Source: Cupriavidus sp. (GTDB lineage: Bacteria; Pseudomonadota; Gammaproteobacteria; Burkholderiales; Burkholderiaceae). Taken from it: a DNA stretch of 64,000 nucleotides. Below the pieces are notes generated by a model. The model had not been told where the DNA came from, searched no databases, and worked only from the letters and a program-made list of their open reading frames with translations. A program made the position numbers and the translations under genes. Shown piece after piece: positions 55,996 through 64,000 of this stretch. The stretch lies in assembly GCA_031181345.1 (NCBI GenBank), contig JAPSLC010000004.1, forward strand, positions 62,001-126,000, given 5' to 3'. Position 1 is the stretch's first letter. Every line of letters begins with the position of its first letter.

Positions 55996-58538
55996 GCCAG
56001 CTCCAGCTTGCCGATCATCACGCGCACCGGCGGGGCGAAGGTGGCGACGCCGTAGGCCGCGCCGTCGGCGACGGGGCCGCCGGGCCGGTCCTGATTGTCG
56101 TGGCGGCTGTAGAAGCGGTAGCCGGCCGGCGGCTCTTCCAGTACCACCCAATACCTGGCGAGGTCCGCCGGTGCCACGTCGAAGGCGAAGAACGCGACAT
56201 CCGGGTCGATCCTGCCGGGGAAGGTGGGGAAGCGCTTGCGCGATTCGTCGAGCGGCGCGTTCGGGGCCGGCACGGACCAATCCGCATCGGCCTGGTACAG
56301 GTACACCACCGTGTCGGGATAGCGCCGGAACAGCGGGGTCTTGAACAGCACCACCGCCTCGCTGGCCAGCACGGTCGGCGTCAGCGCGGCATCGCCCAAT
56401 GCCGCATTGGCGGGCCAGTTGCGCATCGGATGGATATCGAACTGGCCGCCGGTGCGCTGCCAGAACTTGCGCAGCGGCGACCAGCGCGGGGCGATCGGAA
56501 CATTGCGCCAGCGCAACTCGCCCAGCGCCTGATGATTGGCGCCGACCAGCACGCCCTCGACAAAGGCGGCATGGGTGGCCAGGCCCACCACGCGGTCCTG
56601 CTGAAGATCGCCGATGCCGGGCAACATCCAGTCGGGCGCGGCCTCGTTCAGGAATTGCCACAGGGGCAGGTCCAGCTCGGGCTCGATTTCGACGGGGCCG
56701 ATGTCGACGATGCCCGTCAGGGTGGCGAGCACGCGATCGACCACCGGCGGCCGCGCGGCGAAAGGATCCACGGCATCGGCCACGCGTTGTCCCAGGATGT
56801 TCAGGTCCACCGGCCGGCAACGGGGTCGGCTTGCGGCCAGCGTGTCCACCCATTGGCCGGTGGCCGCCTCGTCGATCAGCGGCGGGGGTTCGCGCACGGC
56901 GCCGATGACCTTCTCAGGGTCGACGCGGCCATCGGCGTCGGGCGTCAGGGCCTCGAACGCCGCGGCCAGCCGGTTCAGGTCCGTCGTCGTGCCGCTGTCC
57001 ATCAGCATCCGCAGCATGTCGTCGGCCTGGCGCTGGTCGTCGAAGGCGCGCCGCACCGCGTCCTTCAGCATTGGGGCGGGATCCCCGCGCGGCCGGTGCC
57101 AGATCGCATCGGGACCGTCGGGCTTCGCCGGGCACGCGGCGGCCGCCTCCAGCAGGGCGCGGTGGGGCACCACGCCGTCGCGCGTCAGCGCCGAGCGCGC
57201 CGGCCCCGGACGCAGCGCGCGCCGCGCGGCCGAGGACCAGATCGCCGGCACCATGCCGGGGGTGCGGCCGGTCAAGGCCGACGACACCGTCTGCTGCGCG
57301 TTGACCGGCATGCGGCCCAGCATGGCGCCCAGCACCGCGAGCTTGTCGACCGGATCGGGGCGCAGATGACGGAACCACAGCGAGCGCGACACCTCGACTC
57401 CCAGCGCGACATTGCCGATGCGCTCGCGGGCAATTGCCAGATCGCCGGCACGCGTGGCCGCCGCCTTGGCGATGCGGTCCTGCCAGGCAATGGCGGCCCA
57501 TGCGCCCAGGCCCGCCGCGCCGCGATGGCGCGGATCGGTATGGAACTGCGCGCTCCATCCCGCCGCCGGGCTGGTGCCCGGCATCGCGAAGGGCGCGTGG
57601 TAGCGCGGTGCGGTCAGCAGCCAGCGGCCCGGCGGCATCGGCGGCATGGCCGTCAGCGCCGCGGTTTCCGTCGCGAGCCAGGGCGCGACGGGGTCTGCCG
57701 GCACGCCGACCATGCTGACGCGTTGCAACGCGCCGCCCATCGCGAGCGCGACGGTGGCGGGCTCGCCGGCAGCGGCCTGGCCGCGCCGCATGCAATGCAG
57801 CTTCGCGCGGCCGAAGTCCTCCTTCAGTTCGCCGTCGACCGGCGTGCGAAGCCGCCTGGCGATCTCGCCGAAATCGCCGCCTTCCCCGGTACGGAAGCTC
57901 CAGCTGTCGTAGCACGTCACACGCACCGGCTGGCCCGCGGCGACGGGCCACGCATCGCGCAGCGTGCCGTCGGGCTCGACCACATAGGCCGGCACCAGGC
58001 AGGCGATGTAGGCCGTTTGCGCTGCGAGCTTCTTCGGGCTGACGATCCGGCTGTACCAGTCGCCATCGACCTCATGCACGTGCGCCCACTGGTGCGAGGC
58101 TTGCAGCGAATGGTCCTCCTGCGCCGTGGCGGACAGCGTGACGCGGCCATCGCGGCCGGGCACGACATCGCCCGGCAGCCCCACCACCAGCACCAGCCAG
58201 GGCCGTATCGCGCCGGGCAACGCCGGATCGGGCGAATACCGCCACGGCAGGTCCAGCGTATCCGCATGGCTGAACTCGACCAGTGCGCGCTTGGTGTCCT
58301 CGGCATCGGACGCGCCGGGCGGCGGATAGCGCCGCGTGATCGTCCCGGGCGCCAGCCGTTGCACATCGCCGGGGCCGAACAACTCGTAGGGGGCCGGCGC
58401 CGTGATCGAGCGCGGCACGCCGCCGATGACGATTTCCTCCAGCGTCAGCGTGGCGCCGGCCTGCAGCCGACCCGCCACCACGTTGCCGGTGGCGCCGTGG
58501 CGCAGCGCGGTGACCTGCCAGGAATGGAACTCGGCCAT
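55992..58538 (-). CDS. Uncharacterised protein with the GANHQ-ELRWR motif
   Basis: 848 aa from ATG 58538 (MAEFHSWQVTALRHG), or 850 aa from the GTG at 58544 that overlaps the previous stop (GTGA). Near residue 680 is GVLVGANHQALGELRWRNVP followed by PLRKFW. This resembles a block I recall as VGLNHEM.RELLWREYPTDQRGT..RQFW in uncharacterised bacterial proteins found with the RQWQ-motif protein. The N-terminal 250 residues look beta-rich (RPWLVLVVGLPGDVVPGRDG). No signal peptide or known enzyme motif. It is the second gene of the operon and overlaps the 1269-aa gene by 4 bp. Confidence 0.8.
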   Translation of the reverse strand: MAEFHSWQVTALRHGATGNVVAGRLQAGATLTLEEIVIGGVPRSITAPAPYELFGPGDVQRLAPGTITRRYPPPGASDAEDTKRALVEFSHADTLDLPWRYSPDPALPGAIRPWLVLVVGLPGDVVPGRDGRVTLSATAQEDHSLQASHQWAHVHEVDGDWYSRIVSPKKLAAQTAYIACLVPAYVVEPDGTLRDAWPVAAGQPVRVTCYDSWSFRTGEGGDFGEIARRLRTPVDGELKEDFGRAKLHCMRRGQAAAGEPATVALAMGGALQRVSMVGVPADPVAPWLATETAALTAMPPMPPGRWLLTAPRYHAPFAMPGTSPAAGWSAQFHTDPRHRGAAGLGAWAAIAWQDRIAKAAATRAGDLAIARERIGNVALGVEVSRSLWFRHLRPDPVDKLAVLGAMLGRMPVNAQQTVSSALTGRTPGMVPAIWSSAARRALRPGPARSALTRDGVVPHRALLEAAAACPAKPDGPDAIWHRPRGDPAPMLKDAVRRAFDDQRQADDMLRMLMDSGTTTDLNRLAAAFEALTPDADGRVDPEKVIGAVREPPPLIDEAATGQWVDTLAASRPRCRPVDLNILGQRVADAVDPFAARPPVVDRVLATLTGIVDIGPVEIEPELDLPLWQFLNEAAPDWMLPGIGDLQQDRVVGLATHAAFVEGVLVGANHQALGELRWRNVPIAPRWSPLRKFWQRTGGQFDIHPMRNWPANAALGDAALTPTVLASEAVVLFKTPLFRRYPDTVVYLYQADADWSVPAPNAPLDESRKRFPTFPGRIDPDVAFFAFDVAPADLARYWVVLEEPPAGYRFYSRHDNQDRPGGPVADGAAYGVATFAPPVRVMIGKLELA

Positions 58539-58540
58539 GC

Positions 58541-60802
58541 TCACACCCCCGACAGGTCGACCGGCGACAGCAGGTCCGCCATCGGCACCGCACCGCCGGT
58601 GCTGTTGCCGCGGGCGAAGGCATGCGCGGCGGTGGCGCTGGTGTAGCTGGCGAATTCCGTGGGCGGCACCGTGGCCCAGACTTCACGGCTGGCGTGGATC
58701 AGCTGCGCCGTGTTGCCGAGTGCCGGGGGGCGATGGCTGGCCGCGACCAGATGCGTGATCGCCCTGAGGTCGGTGCGCTGGGCAAGCTGCGTGTGGTCGA
58801 GCCCGGGCAGGATCACGACGAGGTCGACCTCGCGGTCGTCGTTGCGCGCCGCGCCGCGGTGTGGCGGGCCGCCGCTGAGCACCACCCCGGCATCGAGCAC
58901 GTCGAAGGGCGGACGGTTCAGCTGCTCGGCCTCGTTCAGGTTGCAGTAGTGGCCTGGCGCAAAACGTTCGGTGACCGGCTCGCCCGGCGTCAACACACGC
59001 ACGCCGGCGCGTGCCGGCAACGGCAGGCCGTCCACGCGGTCGATCGGCAGGCCCAGCGGCGCGCGCCGCTGCGACCATTGCAGCGCGCCGGTCGGCGGCA
59101 CGGCTGCAATGCCGGGGCGCGTGGGGCGCGGGGCCAGCACTACGGCCGGATCGTCGATCGATGCGGCCCGCACATTGCCGGCACGCACGATCTCCTGCTG
59201 CACGATCGTCAGCAGCTCGCCGGGGCTGGCGGCCATATCGGCCGGACCGCTGCCCAGCGAGAAGGTCTCGTCCCAGGAGACATCGAACAGGAAGGTCTCG
59301 ATGGTCAGCCGGCCGCGGATCACCAGAGGTCCGGGGCCCGACACGGTGCCATCGAGCCGCACGCCGCCGAAGCTGAAGCCGCCGGCGCGCACGTCGAAGC
59401 CCGCGGACGCATTGGCGACGAAGGCGAACGGGCGGAACTGCACCAGCGCATCGAGCTGCAGGAAGCCATGCGCGGTCAGCCCCATCGAGAACGTGATGTC
59501 GAAGCGGCCGCCGAGCTGGATGGTGTTGGCCGTGAATGCCAGATAGCCTTCGGCCCGGATCGCCAGCGGCCCGCCCAGCGTTTGCATTGCCAGCCCGACG
59601 CGGCGCAAGGCGGGCAGCTGCGCCGGCTCGGGGTGGAAGCCCGGATAGAAGCCCCCGATCGATACCACCGCATACGCCTGGCTGCCCCAGTGCAGCCGCA
59701 GCGCGGCATCGCCGTAGACCGAGAAGACCCCGAGCACATGGCTGTCGACCAGGCTGGCGTCGATCGATACCAGGGCCTGAGCCGGATCGACAAGGCCAAG
59801 CAGGTCCAGCCGCAGCTGCACCAGCCCCGGCACGCCCGGGATGCCGGCGCGGGCCACGCCGAGCAGCACCACCTTGCCGCTGGGGACCTCGGCCACCAGG
59901 CCCAGATCGAGCGACAGGAAGCTGCCCGCGCCGGCCGACAGCCACGCGAGCCGCAAGGTCGGCGCGATCAGGTGGTGCTCGGGGAAGGCAGGGAAGAAGC
60001 GCCGCAGGGCTTCGATCGCGATGCTTGGGTTGGCGGGCGGGCGCGTGGCCAGCAGCGTGTCGGCCGCCGCGCCGGTGCGCACGGCCAGCGCCAGCGCGTC
60101 GGTATCGGCGCGGCGATGCACGCCGACGAGTCCGCCGACGCGGTCCAGCGAGAAGCCGAAGGAAAGCTGGATGGGCGGAACGAACGACACGCCCATCAGC
60201 GCCAGAAAGGACGGCACGCCGTCGGGCAGGCGCTCGAGCACCGCCGATGCACTGACCGACACCGCGCCCAGCGGCACGTTCAGCGCGCCGCCGAAGCCGG
60301 CGGACGAAGGCAGGCGCACGATCGCGCCGCCGCCCGGCAGGCCGCCGCCGAACGGGGAGGGCAGCGAGACGGCGATGCCCGAGGGCTGCTGCGGCCCGAC
60401 GGAAAACGGCGGCAACGTGGTGCCACCCGGCAGTTTGGGCTGCAGCACCAGCGAGGACGAGGAGAATGCCAGCTTGAGCGGGCCGAGCGGGAGTTCGCCA
60501 TTCAGCCCGTGCGGGCTGTCCCAATTCAATGCGCGCACCAGGTCCTGCAAGCCCGGGATATCGGGCAGGCCTTCGAGCAGATAGCGGTTCAGGTGGGCGG
60601 CGAGCTTGTTGCGCGCGGCGGTCCAGGCGTCGACGGCCGCCGTCCAGGCGCTGGCGGACGGCGCCTGCAGCGCGAGCTCGTCCAGTTGCAGTGCGGCCGC
60701 CTGCAGCGCATCCAGATCCGCGGAGGGCGCCGCCGGGCCGAGCGCGCGCCGCAGGCTGTCCCCCAACTCCACCGCGTATCGGATGACTTCGCTGCTGGCC
60801 AT
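58541..60802 (-). CDS. DUF6603-like beta-rich protein
   Basis: 753 aa, first gene of the operon. The N-terminal 100 residues are helical and the rest is a long series of amphipathic beta strands with G/F-rich turns. The strongest part is VFSVYGDAALRLHWGSQAY, IGGFYPGFHPEPAQLP, YLAFTANTIQLGGRFDITFS and FSFGGVRLDGTVSGPGPLV, which matches my recollection of DUF6603. No signal peptide. The late part has a small acidic/hydrophobic domain (DREVDLVVILPGLDHTQLAQ). No function is known for the family. Its downstream partners overlap or nearly overlap, indicating obligate co-expression. Confidence 0.8.
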   Translation of the reverse strand: MASSEVIRYAVELGDSLRRALGPAAPSADLDALQAAALQLDELALQAPSASAWTAAVDAWTAARNKLAAHLNRYLLEGLPDIPGLQDLVRALNWDSPHGLNGELPLGPLKLAFSSSSLVLQPKLPGGTTLPPFSVGPQQPSGIAVSLPSPFGGGLPGGGAIVRLPSSAGFGGALNVPLGAVSVSASAVLERLPDGVPSFLALMGVSFVPPIQLSFGFSLDRVGGLVGVHRRADTDALALAVRTGAAADTLLATRPPANPSIAIEALRRFFPAFPEHHLIAPTLRLAWLSAGAGSFLSLDLGLVAEVPSGKVVLLGVARAGIPGVPGLVQLRLDLLGLVDPAQALVSIDASLVDSHVLGVFSVYGDAALRLHWGSQAYAVVSIGGFYPGFHPEPAQLPALRRVGLAMQTLGGPLAIRAEGYLAFTANTIQLGGRFDITFSMGLTAHGFLQLDALVQFRPFAFVANASAGFDVRAGGFSFGGVRLDGTVSGPGPLVIRGRLTIETFLFDVSWDETFSLGSGPADMAASPGELLTIVQQEIVRAGNVRAASIDDPAVVLAPRPTRPGIAAVPPTGALQWSQRRAPLGLPIDRVDGLPLPARAGVRVLTPGEPVTERFAPGHYCNLNEAEQLNRPPFDVLDAGVVLSGGPPHRGAARNDDREVDLVVILPGLDHTQLAQRTDLRAITHLVAASHRPPALGNTAQLIHASREVWATVPPTEFASYTSATAAHAFARGNSTGGAVPMADLLSPVDLSGV

Positions 60803-61103
60803 GCGTCGTGCCCTGGCGTACTGCGTCGATCGAGGACCGCCCGGCCAGGCCGGGCGAGCAGGCGGTCCGTGCGATCCGGGTGGGGCAGTGCCGCCTTGCA
60901 GTGCCGCTTTGCATTGCCGCTTGGCACCCCCGATGCCTCACACGATGGAAGGACAGGGACGTCTTATCTGAGGCGACGGCAACGATGGACGCAAATGAAT
61001 TCTGTGCAGGTCTGGTTCTCGCGCGGTTTTATTCGTATCACGGCTGAAACAGTGGCAGTGCGAGGGCCGCGGCCGTGCGTTGCCGCTGCCATCGGCGGCC
61101 GGC
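60803..61103 (-). promoter_or_regulatory. 301-bp promoter region of the five-gene operon
   Basis: No gene is supported. It separates the DUF3325 stop codon from the DUF6603-like start. An A/T-richer stretch lies near 61020-61040. Three imperfect 13-bp direct repeats (GCAGTGCCGCYTT type) at 60885-60923 are 83-121 bp upstream of the operon start and may bind a regulator. No confident -35/-10 pair was found. Confidence 0.45.
60885..60923. repeat. Three 13-bp direct repeats upstream of the five-gene operon
   Basis: Copies at 60885-60897, 60898-60910 and 60911-60923 read GCAGTGCCGCCTT, GCAGTGCCGCTTT and GCATTGCCGCTTG, with two or three differences at most between copies. Confidence 0.7.
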
Positions 61104-61391
61104 TTACCGGCGAGCCGCGCGCCGCCGTTCGCGCAAGATCAACGCACCATAGACGAGACCCGCTGCAACGCTGGTCTGCCCGCTGTAGTGCACCAGCCCA
61201 AGCGCCCAGCCGCGGTGCGCCACCACGACCCACAGCGCCAGCACAAGACCGAGCCAGCCGGCCGCGCGCAGCAGGCGCGTGCGCGACAGTGGCAATGGAG
61301 CGGCAAAAAACGCTTGCTGATGCCGCTCCATCGCGAGCGCCAGCGCGGCGAACGCCACGATGCACAGCAGGAAGGCGAGCAGGTCCATCAT
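61104..61391 (-). CDS. DUF3325 membrane protein of an iron-uptake cluster
   Basis: 95 aa inner-membrane protein. ATG 61391 overlaps the PepSY stop (ATGA). Three hydrophobic stretches are visible (LLAFLLCIVAFAALALAMER, AAGWLGLVLALWVVVAHRGW, TSVAAGLVYGALILRERRRA). The MERHQ...F...L block and the WALGLVHYSGQTSVAAGLV end are DUF3325 hallmarks. In proteobacteria this family sits with DUF3649 and PepSY proteins next to TonB-dependent siderophore receptors, as here. A direct function has not been established. Confidence 0.9.
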   Translation of the reverse strand: MMDLLAFLLCIVAFAALALAMERHQQAFFAAPLPLSRTRLLRAAGWLGLVLALWVVVAHRGWALGLVHYSGQTSVAAGLVYGALILRERRRAARR

Positions 61392-63025
61392 GCGCCGTCT
61401 CCGGAAAGCGTAGCGGTGGCGGCGATCACGCGCGGCCTTGCGGCGGGCCTGGCGTGCGGCCGATGCCGGGCGGTGCGCAGCGCGAGCATGGCATGCAGCG
61501 CGGCCAGGGCCCACATCATCAGATCGAAGCCGGCAAAGACCCAGTCGCCCTCGACCACGCTGCGCCACAGCCCTCGGTCGGTGGTCAACGCATTCAGCAG
61601 AGGCAGCAGCGCCAGCAGCGCGGCGCCCAGCCACAGCAGCTCGATCCAGGCCTTGCGCGCGGGACGCACCAGTGCGTACAGCAGCGTCGCCGCCCACGCG
61701 ATGAAGAACAGGTGGATCTCCCACGCGCCGCGGGCCGCGAGTTCCGCCGGCAGCAGGCGGTTGCCCCACAGCATGGCCGTCATGGCAATCGACAGGCCCG
61801 CGATCGCCGCGATATTGAGCCGCTCGACCAGCCAGAAGCCGAAATAGGGCCGCTCCGGGTCCGGCAGCTTCTGCCGACGCTTGACGGTCCACATCACGAG
61901 CCCAGTGCCGACCATCGCCGTGCCGGCGAGACTGACGAGGAAGTAGAGCCAGCGCAATTGCAGATCGCTGAACCGCCCCAGATGCAGCGCATACATGACG
62001 CCGCGCACCTCCGCCGCGGGGCCCACGCTGTCGCGCGCCTCGAGCAGCTTGCCGGTGGCGCCGTTGAACACGAGGTACTGCGGGCTCATCGACACGCGCG
62101 CGGCCTCGCCGCGCAGCACGGTCACGCGGGCCGAAGCATCGCCGGCATTGGCGATCGTTACCCGGCTGACGTTGTGCTGACCCCAGCGTGCCTGCGCCTG
62201 GCGCACCATGTCGTCGATCGGGGCGAGCTGGGCCGGCACGCCGCTCGGCTTGACGGGCGGCGGCGAGGCATTCATCTGCGCCGTCAGCTGCTGCCGCTCG
62301 GCCGGCGTCTTGAATGCCGCCTGCTGGCCCCAGGGCATGTACATCGCCATCAGCGTCACCAGTCCGGTATAGGTGATCATCAGATGGAAGGGCAGCCCGA
62401 ACACCGACAGCGCGTTATGCGCATCGAGCCACGAGCGCTGCCCCTTGCCCCAGCGGAAGGTGAAGAAGTCCACGAAGATCTTCTTGTGGGTGATCACGCC
62501 GCTGACGATCGCCACCAGCATGAACATCGCGCACAAGCCCGCCAGCCAGCGTCCCCACAGCACCGGCATGTAGTGGAACTGGAAGTGGAAGCGATAGAAG
62601 AATTCGCCGCCCTGGGTCTCGCGCGCGGCGACCTTCTGGCCCGTCGCGGGGTCGAAGGTCCCGCTCTCGAACGTGCGCTTGCCAGCCGGTGCGCCCGGCG
62701 TGCGCCAGAACGCGCTGACCACGTTGTGCCGGTCCGTCGGCATCTCCATGCCCCATAGCGGGCTGCCCGCGGCCACGGTTCCCAGCGTGGTGGCCACGCG
62801 CTGCGCGACCGCGGCGGGATCGGGCACTTCGAGCTGATGCGCCAGTTCCGGCCGCATCCATTGCGAGATCTCGTCCTTGAAATAGCTGACCGTGCCCGTC
62901 AGGAACATCGCGTAGAGAATCCATCCGACCAGCAGTCCGGCCCAGGTATGCAGGTCGGACATGGTCTGGCGGATGCCGCGGCCCTTGTTCGCGATGTCGT
63001 TGCGGGGGTTCATGGTGGACTTCAC
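61388..63025 (-). CDS. PepSY-associated transmembrane protein (siderophore/ferric reductase-like)
   Basis: 545 aa. GTG 63025 is chosen: it has GGGAG six bases upstream and overlaps the DUF3649 stop (GTGA); ATG 63013 four codons in is the alternative. It is a PepSY_TM protein: cytoplasmic RQTMSDLHTWAGLLVGWILY and helix 1, a periplasmic PepSY region, FHFQFHYMPVLWGRWLAGL with paired histidines, LDAHNALSVFGLPFHLMITY, a second PepSY domain (about 290-370), then MYALHLGRFSDLQLRWLYFL and further helices. The conserved histidines suit haem or iron handling; members are thought to reduce or release iron from siderophores at the inner membrane. That role is family-level knowledge, not shown here. Confidence 0.9.
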   Translation of the reverse strand: MKSTMNPRNDIANKGRGIRQTMSDLHTWAGLLVGWILYAMFLTGTVSYFKDEISQWMRPELAHQLEVPDPAAVAQRVATTLGTVAAGSPLWGMEMPTDRHNVVSAFWRTPGAPAGKRTFESGTFDPATGQKVAARETQGGEFFYRFHFQFHYMPVLWGRWLAGLCAMFMLVAIVSGVITHKKIFVDFFTFRWGKGQRSWLDAHNALSVFGLPFHLMITYTGLVTLMAMYMPWGQQAAFKTPAERQQLTAQMNASPPPVKPSGVPAQLAPIDDMVRQAQARWGQHNVSRVTIANAGDASARVTVLRGEAARVSMSPQYLVFNGATGKLLEARDSVGPAAEVRGVMYALHLGRFSDLQLRWLYFLVSLAGTAMVGTGLVMWTVKRRQKLPDPERPYFGFWLVERLNIAAIAGLSIAMTAMLWGNRLLPAELAARGAWEIHLFFIAWAATLLYALVRPARKAWIELLWLGAALLALLPLLNALTTDRGLWRSVVEGDWVFAGFDLMMWALAALHAMLALRTARHRPHARPAARPRVIAATATLSGDGA

Positions 63026-63321
63026 GATGCGCTCCCTCCCAGGCCGGCATGCCACGCCGCCAGCAGCAGCGGGACCGCTGCAATCACCAGACCGGCCCAC
63101 GCGCGCAGCGCGCTGCGTACCGCGAACACCCAGATCACGGCGCCCGCGTAGATGGCGAAACTGGCCAGCATGCCGGTCAGCACGGCCTGCGGCTTGTCGA
63201 TCGGCAGCGCCAGCGCGGCGACGCTGGCGAGCGCCGCCAGCGCATAGCCGCCCAGCACCGCGGCGACGATGCGCGAAACGAGCGAGCCGATCTTCAGGGT
63301 TCGGGGCACGGCAGCTTGCAT
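63022..63321 (-). CDS. DUF3649 membrane protein of an iron-uptake cluster
   Basis: 99 aa with three predicted helices (IVAAVLGGYALAALASVAAL, AVLTGMLASFAIYAGAVIWV, LRAWAGLVIAAVPLLLAAWH). The DUF3649 pattern SRIVAAVLGGYALA and LPIDKPQAVLTGMLASFAIY is clear. It begins directly after the DUF4198 stop and overlaps the PepSY gene by 4 bp. Likely a small subunit acting with the PepSY protein in siderophore-iron handling. Confidence 0.9.
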   Translation of the reverse strand: MQAAVPRTLKIGSLVSRIVAAVLGGYALAALASVAALALPIDKPQAVLTGMLASFAIYAGAVIWVFAVRSALRAWAGLVIAAVPLLLAAWHAGLGGSAS

Positions 63322-64000
63322 TTACTGTTTGGCCTTCTGATAGGCGGCCGGTGCCGGGATGGCCGGCACGGCGGGCAGGCCGTCGGGTTTGACATAGGTC
63401 AGTGTGCTGACATAGTCGACGCGATGATATCGCTCGGCTCCACCCTGGCCCTGGCGCTCACCGGGGGTCTCGTCCTGATGGCTGACCTCGGCGACGTATA
63501 CGCCTTGCCACGGCATGTCGAAGGCGACCTTGCCCTCATCGTCGGTCTGCTTCTCCTTGGCCCATCCCGACTGCGTCACCAGCGCGACCTTGGCCTTGGG
63601 CAGCGGCTTGCCGCGGAAGAAGACCTGCAGCTCGCCGGCCTTGCCCGCCGGCACCACGTCAAGCACCAGCTTGGGCGCCTGCGGAACCAGTTCGGTGACC
63701 AGCCGCGCGGCGGGGAAATACCAGCCGGTCAGCTGCTCGCCGCCGCGCTTGAACGGATACAGCGCGTAATGGGGCGCCTGGGCGACGATGGCGTCGCCGC
63801 GGCCGGCCCGGAAGGGCAGGGTGAAGCCGTCGCGGGTCTTGACGCCGTCGGCGGCCCGCTCGCCTTGGGACGACAGCAGCGCGGCGCTCGGCACGCCGAG
63901 CTTGTCCAGCGTGCCGGGCGAGACCTCGCGCAGGTTCTCGGCGAATTCGCCGAAGCGGACGCTGGCGTTCTGGCCCGGCGCCTGCTCGATCCAGATCTGG
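63322..64000 (-). CDS. DUF4198-family exported protein, N-terminus cut off by the window edge
   Basis: The last 225 or so residues are present; the N-terminus lies beyond 64000. The visible chain begins QIWIEQAPGQNASVRFGEFA and includes LPFRAGRGDAIVAQAPHYAL, then a beta-sandwich carrier-like part (ELQVFFRGKPLPKAKVALVT, TDDEGKVAFDMPWQGVYVAE, SHQDETPGER). The first part matches the DUF4198 pattern and the second an Ig-like/carboxypeptidase-regulatory-like fold. Proteins of this family are periplasmic and often lie next to metal transport genes. It starts the visible part of the iron-type operon. Confidence 0.88.
   Translation of the reverse strand, partial: QIWIEQAPGQNASVRFGEFAENLREVSPGTLDKLGVPSAALLSSQGERAADGVKTRDGFTLPFRAGRGDAIVAQAPHYALYPFKRGGEQLTGWYFPAARLVTELVPQAPKLVLDVVPAGKAGELQVFFRGKPLPKAKVALVTQSGWAKEKQTDDEGKVAFDMPWQGVYVAEVSHQDETPGERQGQGGAERYHRVDYVSTLTYVKPDGLPAVPAIPAPAAYQKAKQ

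Noticed and set aside
48144..60802. Phage or contractile-injection-system origin for the five-gene operon
   Set aside because: No tail, sheath, baseplate, portal, capsid or AAA+ ATPase motif was seen in any of the five proteins.
58622..62758. Forward open frame of 1378 codons across the DUF6603 and PepSY genes
   Set aside because: It spans two unrelated reverse genes and an intergenic region and has Arg/His/Gln-rich composition typical of an antisense frame.

Overview
The window is about 64 kb of high-GC DNA with dense gene packing, many LysR regulators, ABC and MFS transporters, a DUF3649/PepSY/DUF3325 iron-uptake cluster and REP-type hairpin repeats. This fits a beta-proteobacterium of the Burkholderiales (Cupriavidus/Ralstonia-like). 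That placement is inferred from gene content and codon style, not from a marker gene. I found no rRNA, tRNA, CRISPR array, integrase or transposase.

Layout: (1) 1-1171, an MFS transporter cut by the window edge. (2) 1780-23583, an accessory block with two very large forward genes (2530 and 3691 codons). The two proteins share a plan: Ala/Gln-rich coiled-coil N-terminus, a DUF4781-like central domain with a hydrophobic segment, a variable middle, and a C-terminal LysM-like module. Between them lie a secreted SRPBCC protein, a LysR regulator and a DUF1445 (D-glutamate cyclase family) protein. (3) 23717-30727, a reverse-strand dipeptide-type ABC transporter operon ending in an AMI1-like amidase. 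(4) 31026-38086, an old-yellow-enzyme-like oxidoreductase, an APC permease, an exported methyltransferase-like protein, an alpha/beta hydrolase, a DUF6152/DUF6644 pair and a LysR regulator. (5) 38272-42153, a TauD-like dioxygenase with a TauABC-like transporter. (6) 42195-48000, ankyrin, PAS, cupin, SDR and MFS genes and a decayed HigBA-type toxin-antitoxin locus. (7) 48144-60802, a tightly coupled five-gene reverse operon: DUF6603-like protein, three large proteins of uncharacterised families and a subtilisin-like protease. (8) 61104-64000, the DUF3325, PepSY, DUF3649 and DUF4198 genes of an iron/siderophore-type locus, running off the right edge.

The most unusual element is the 3691-residue protein at 12508-23583. 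Inside a LysM/DUF4781 effector-like scaffold it carries a glutamate-racemase (MurI-like) domain with both catalytic cysteines, flanked by two DUF4392 (D-glutamate cyclase C-terminal) domains, only the second of which keeps the GDGGNE signature. The gene just upstream encodes DUF1445, the other half of the eukaryotic D-glutamate cyclase DGLUCY. Together they suggest a system acting on D-glutamate, a precursor of peptidoglycan. An antibacterial or cell-wall-directed role is inference. The second candidate for an undescribed system is the five-gene protease/DUF6603 operon.
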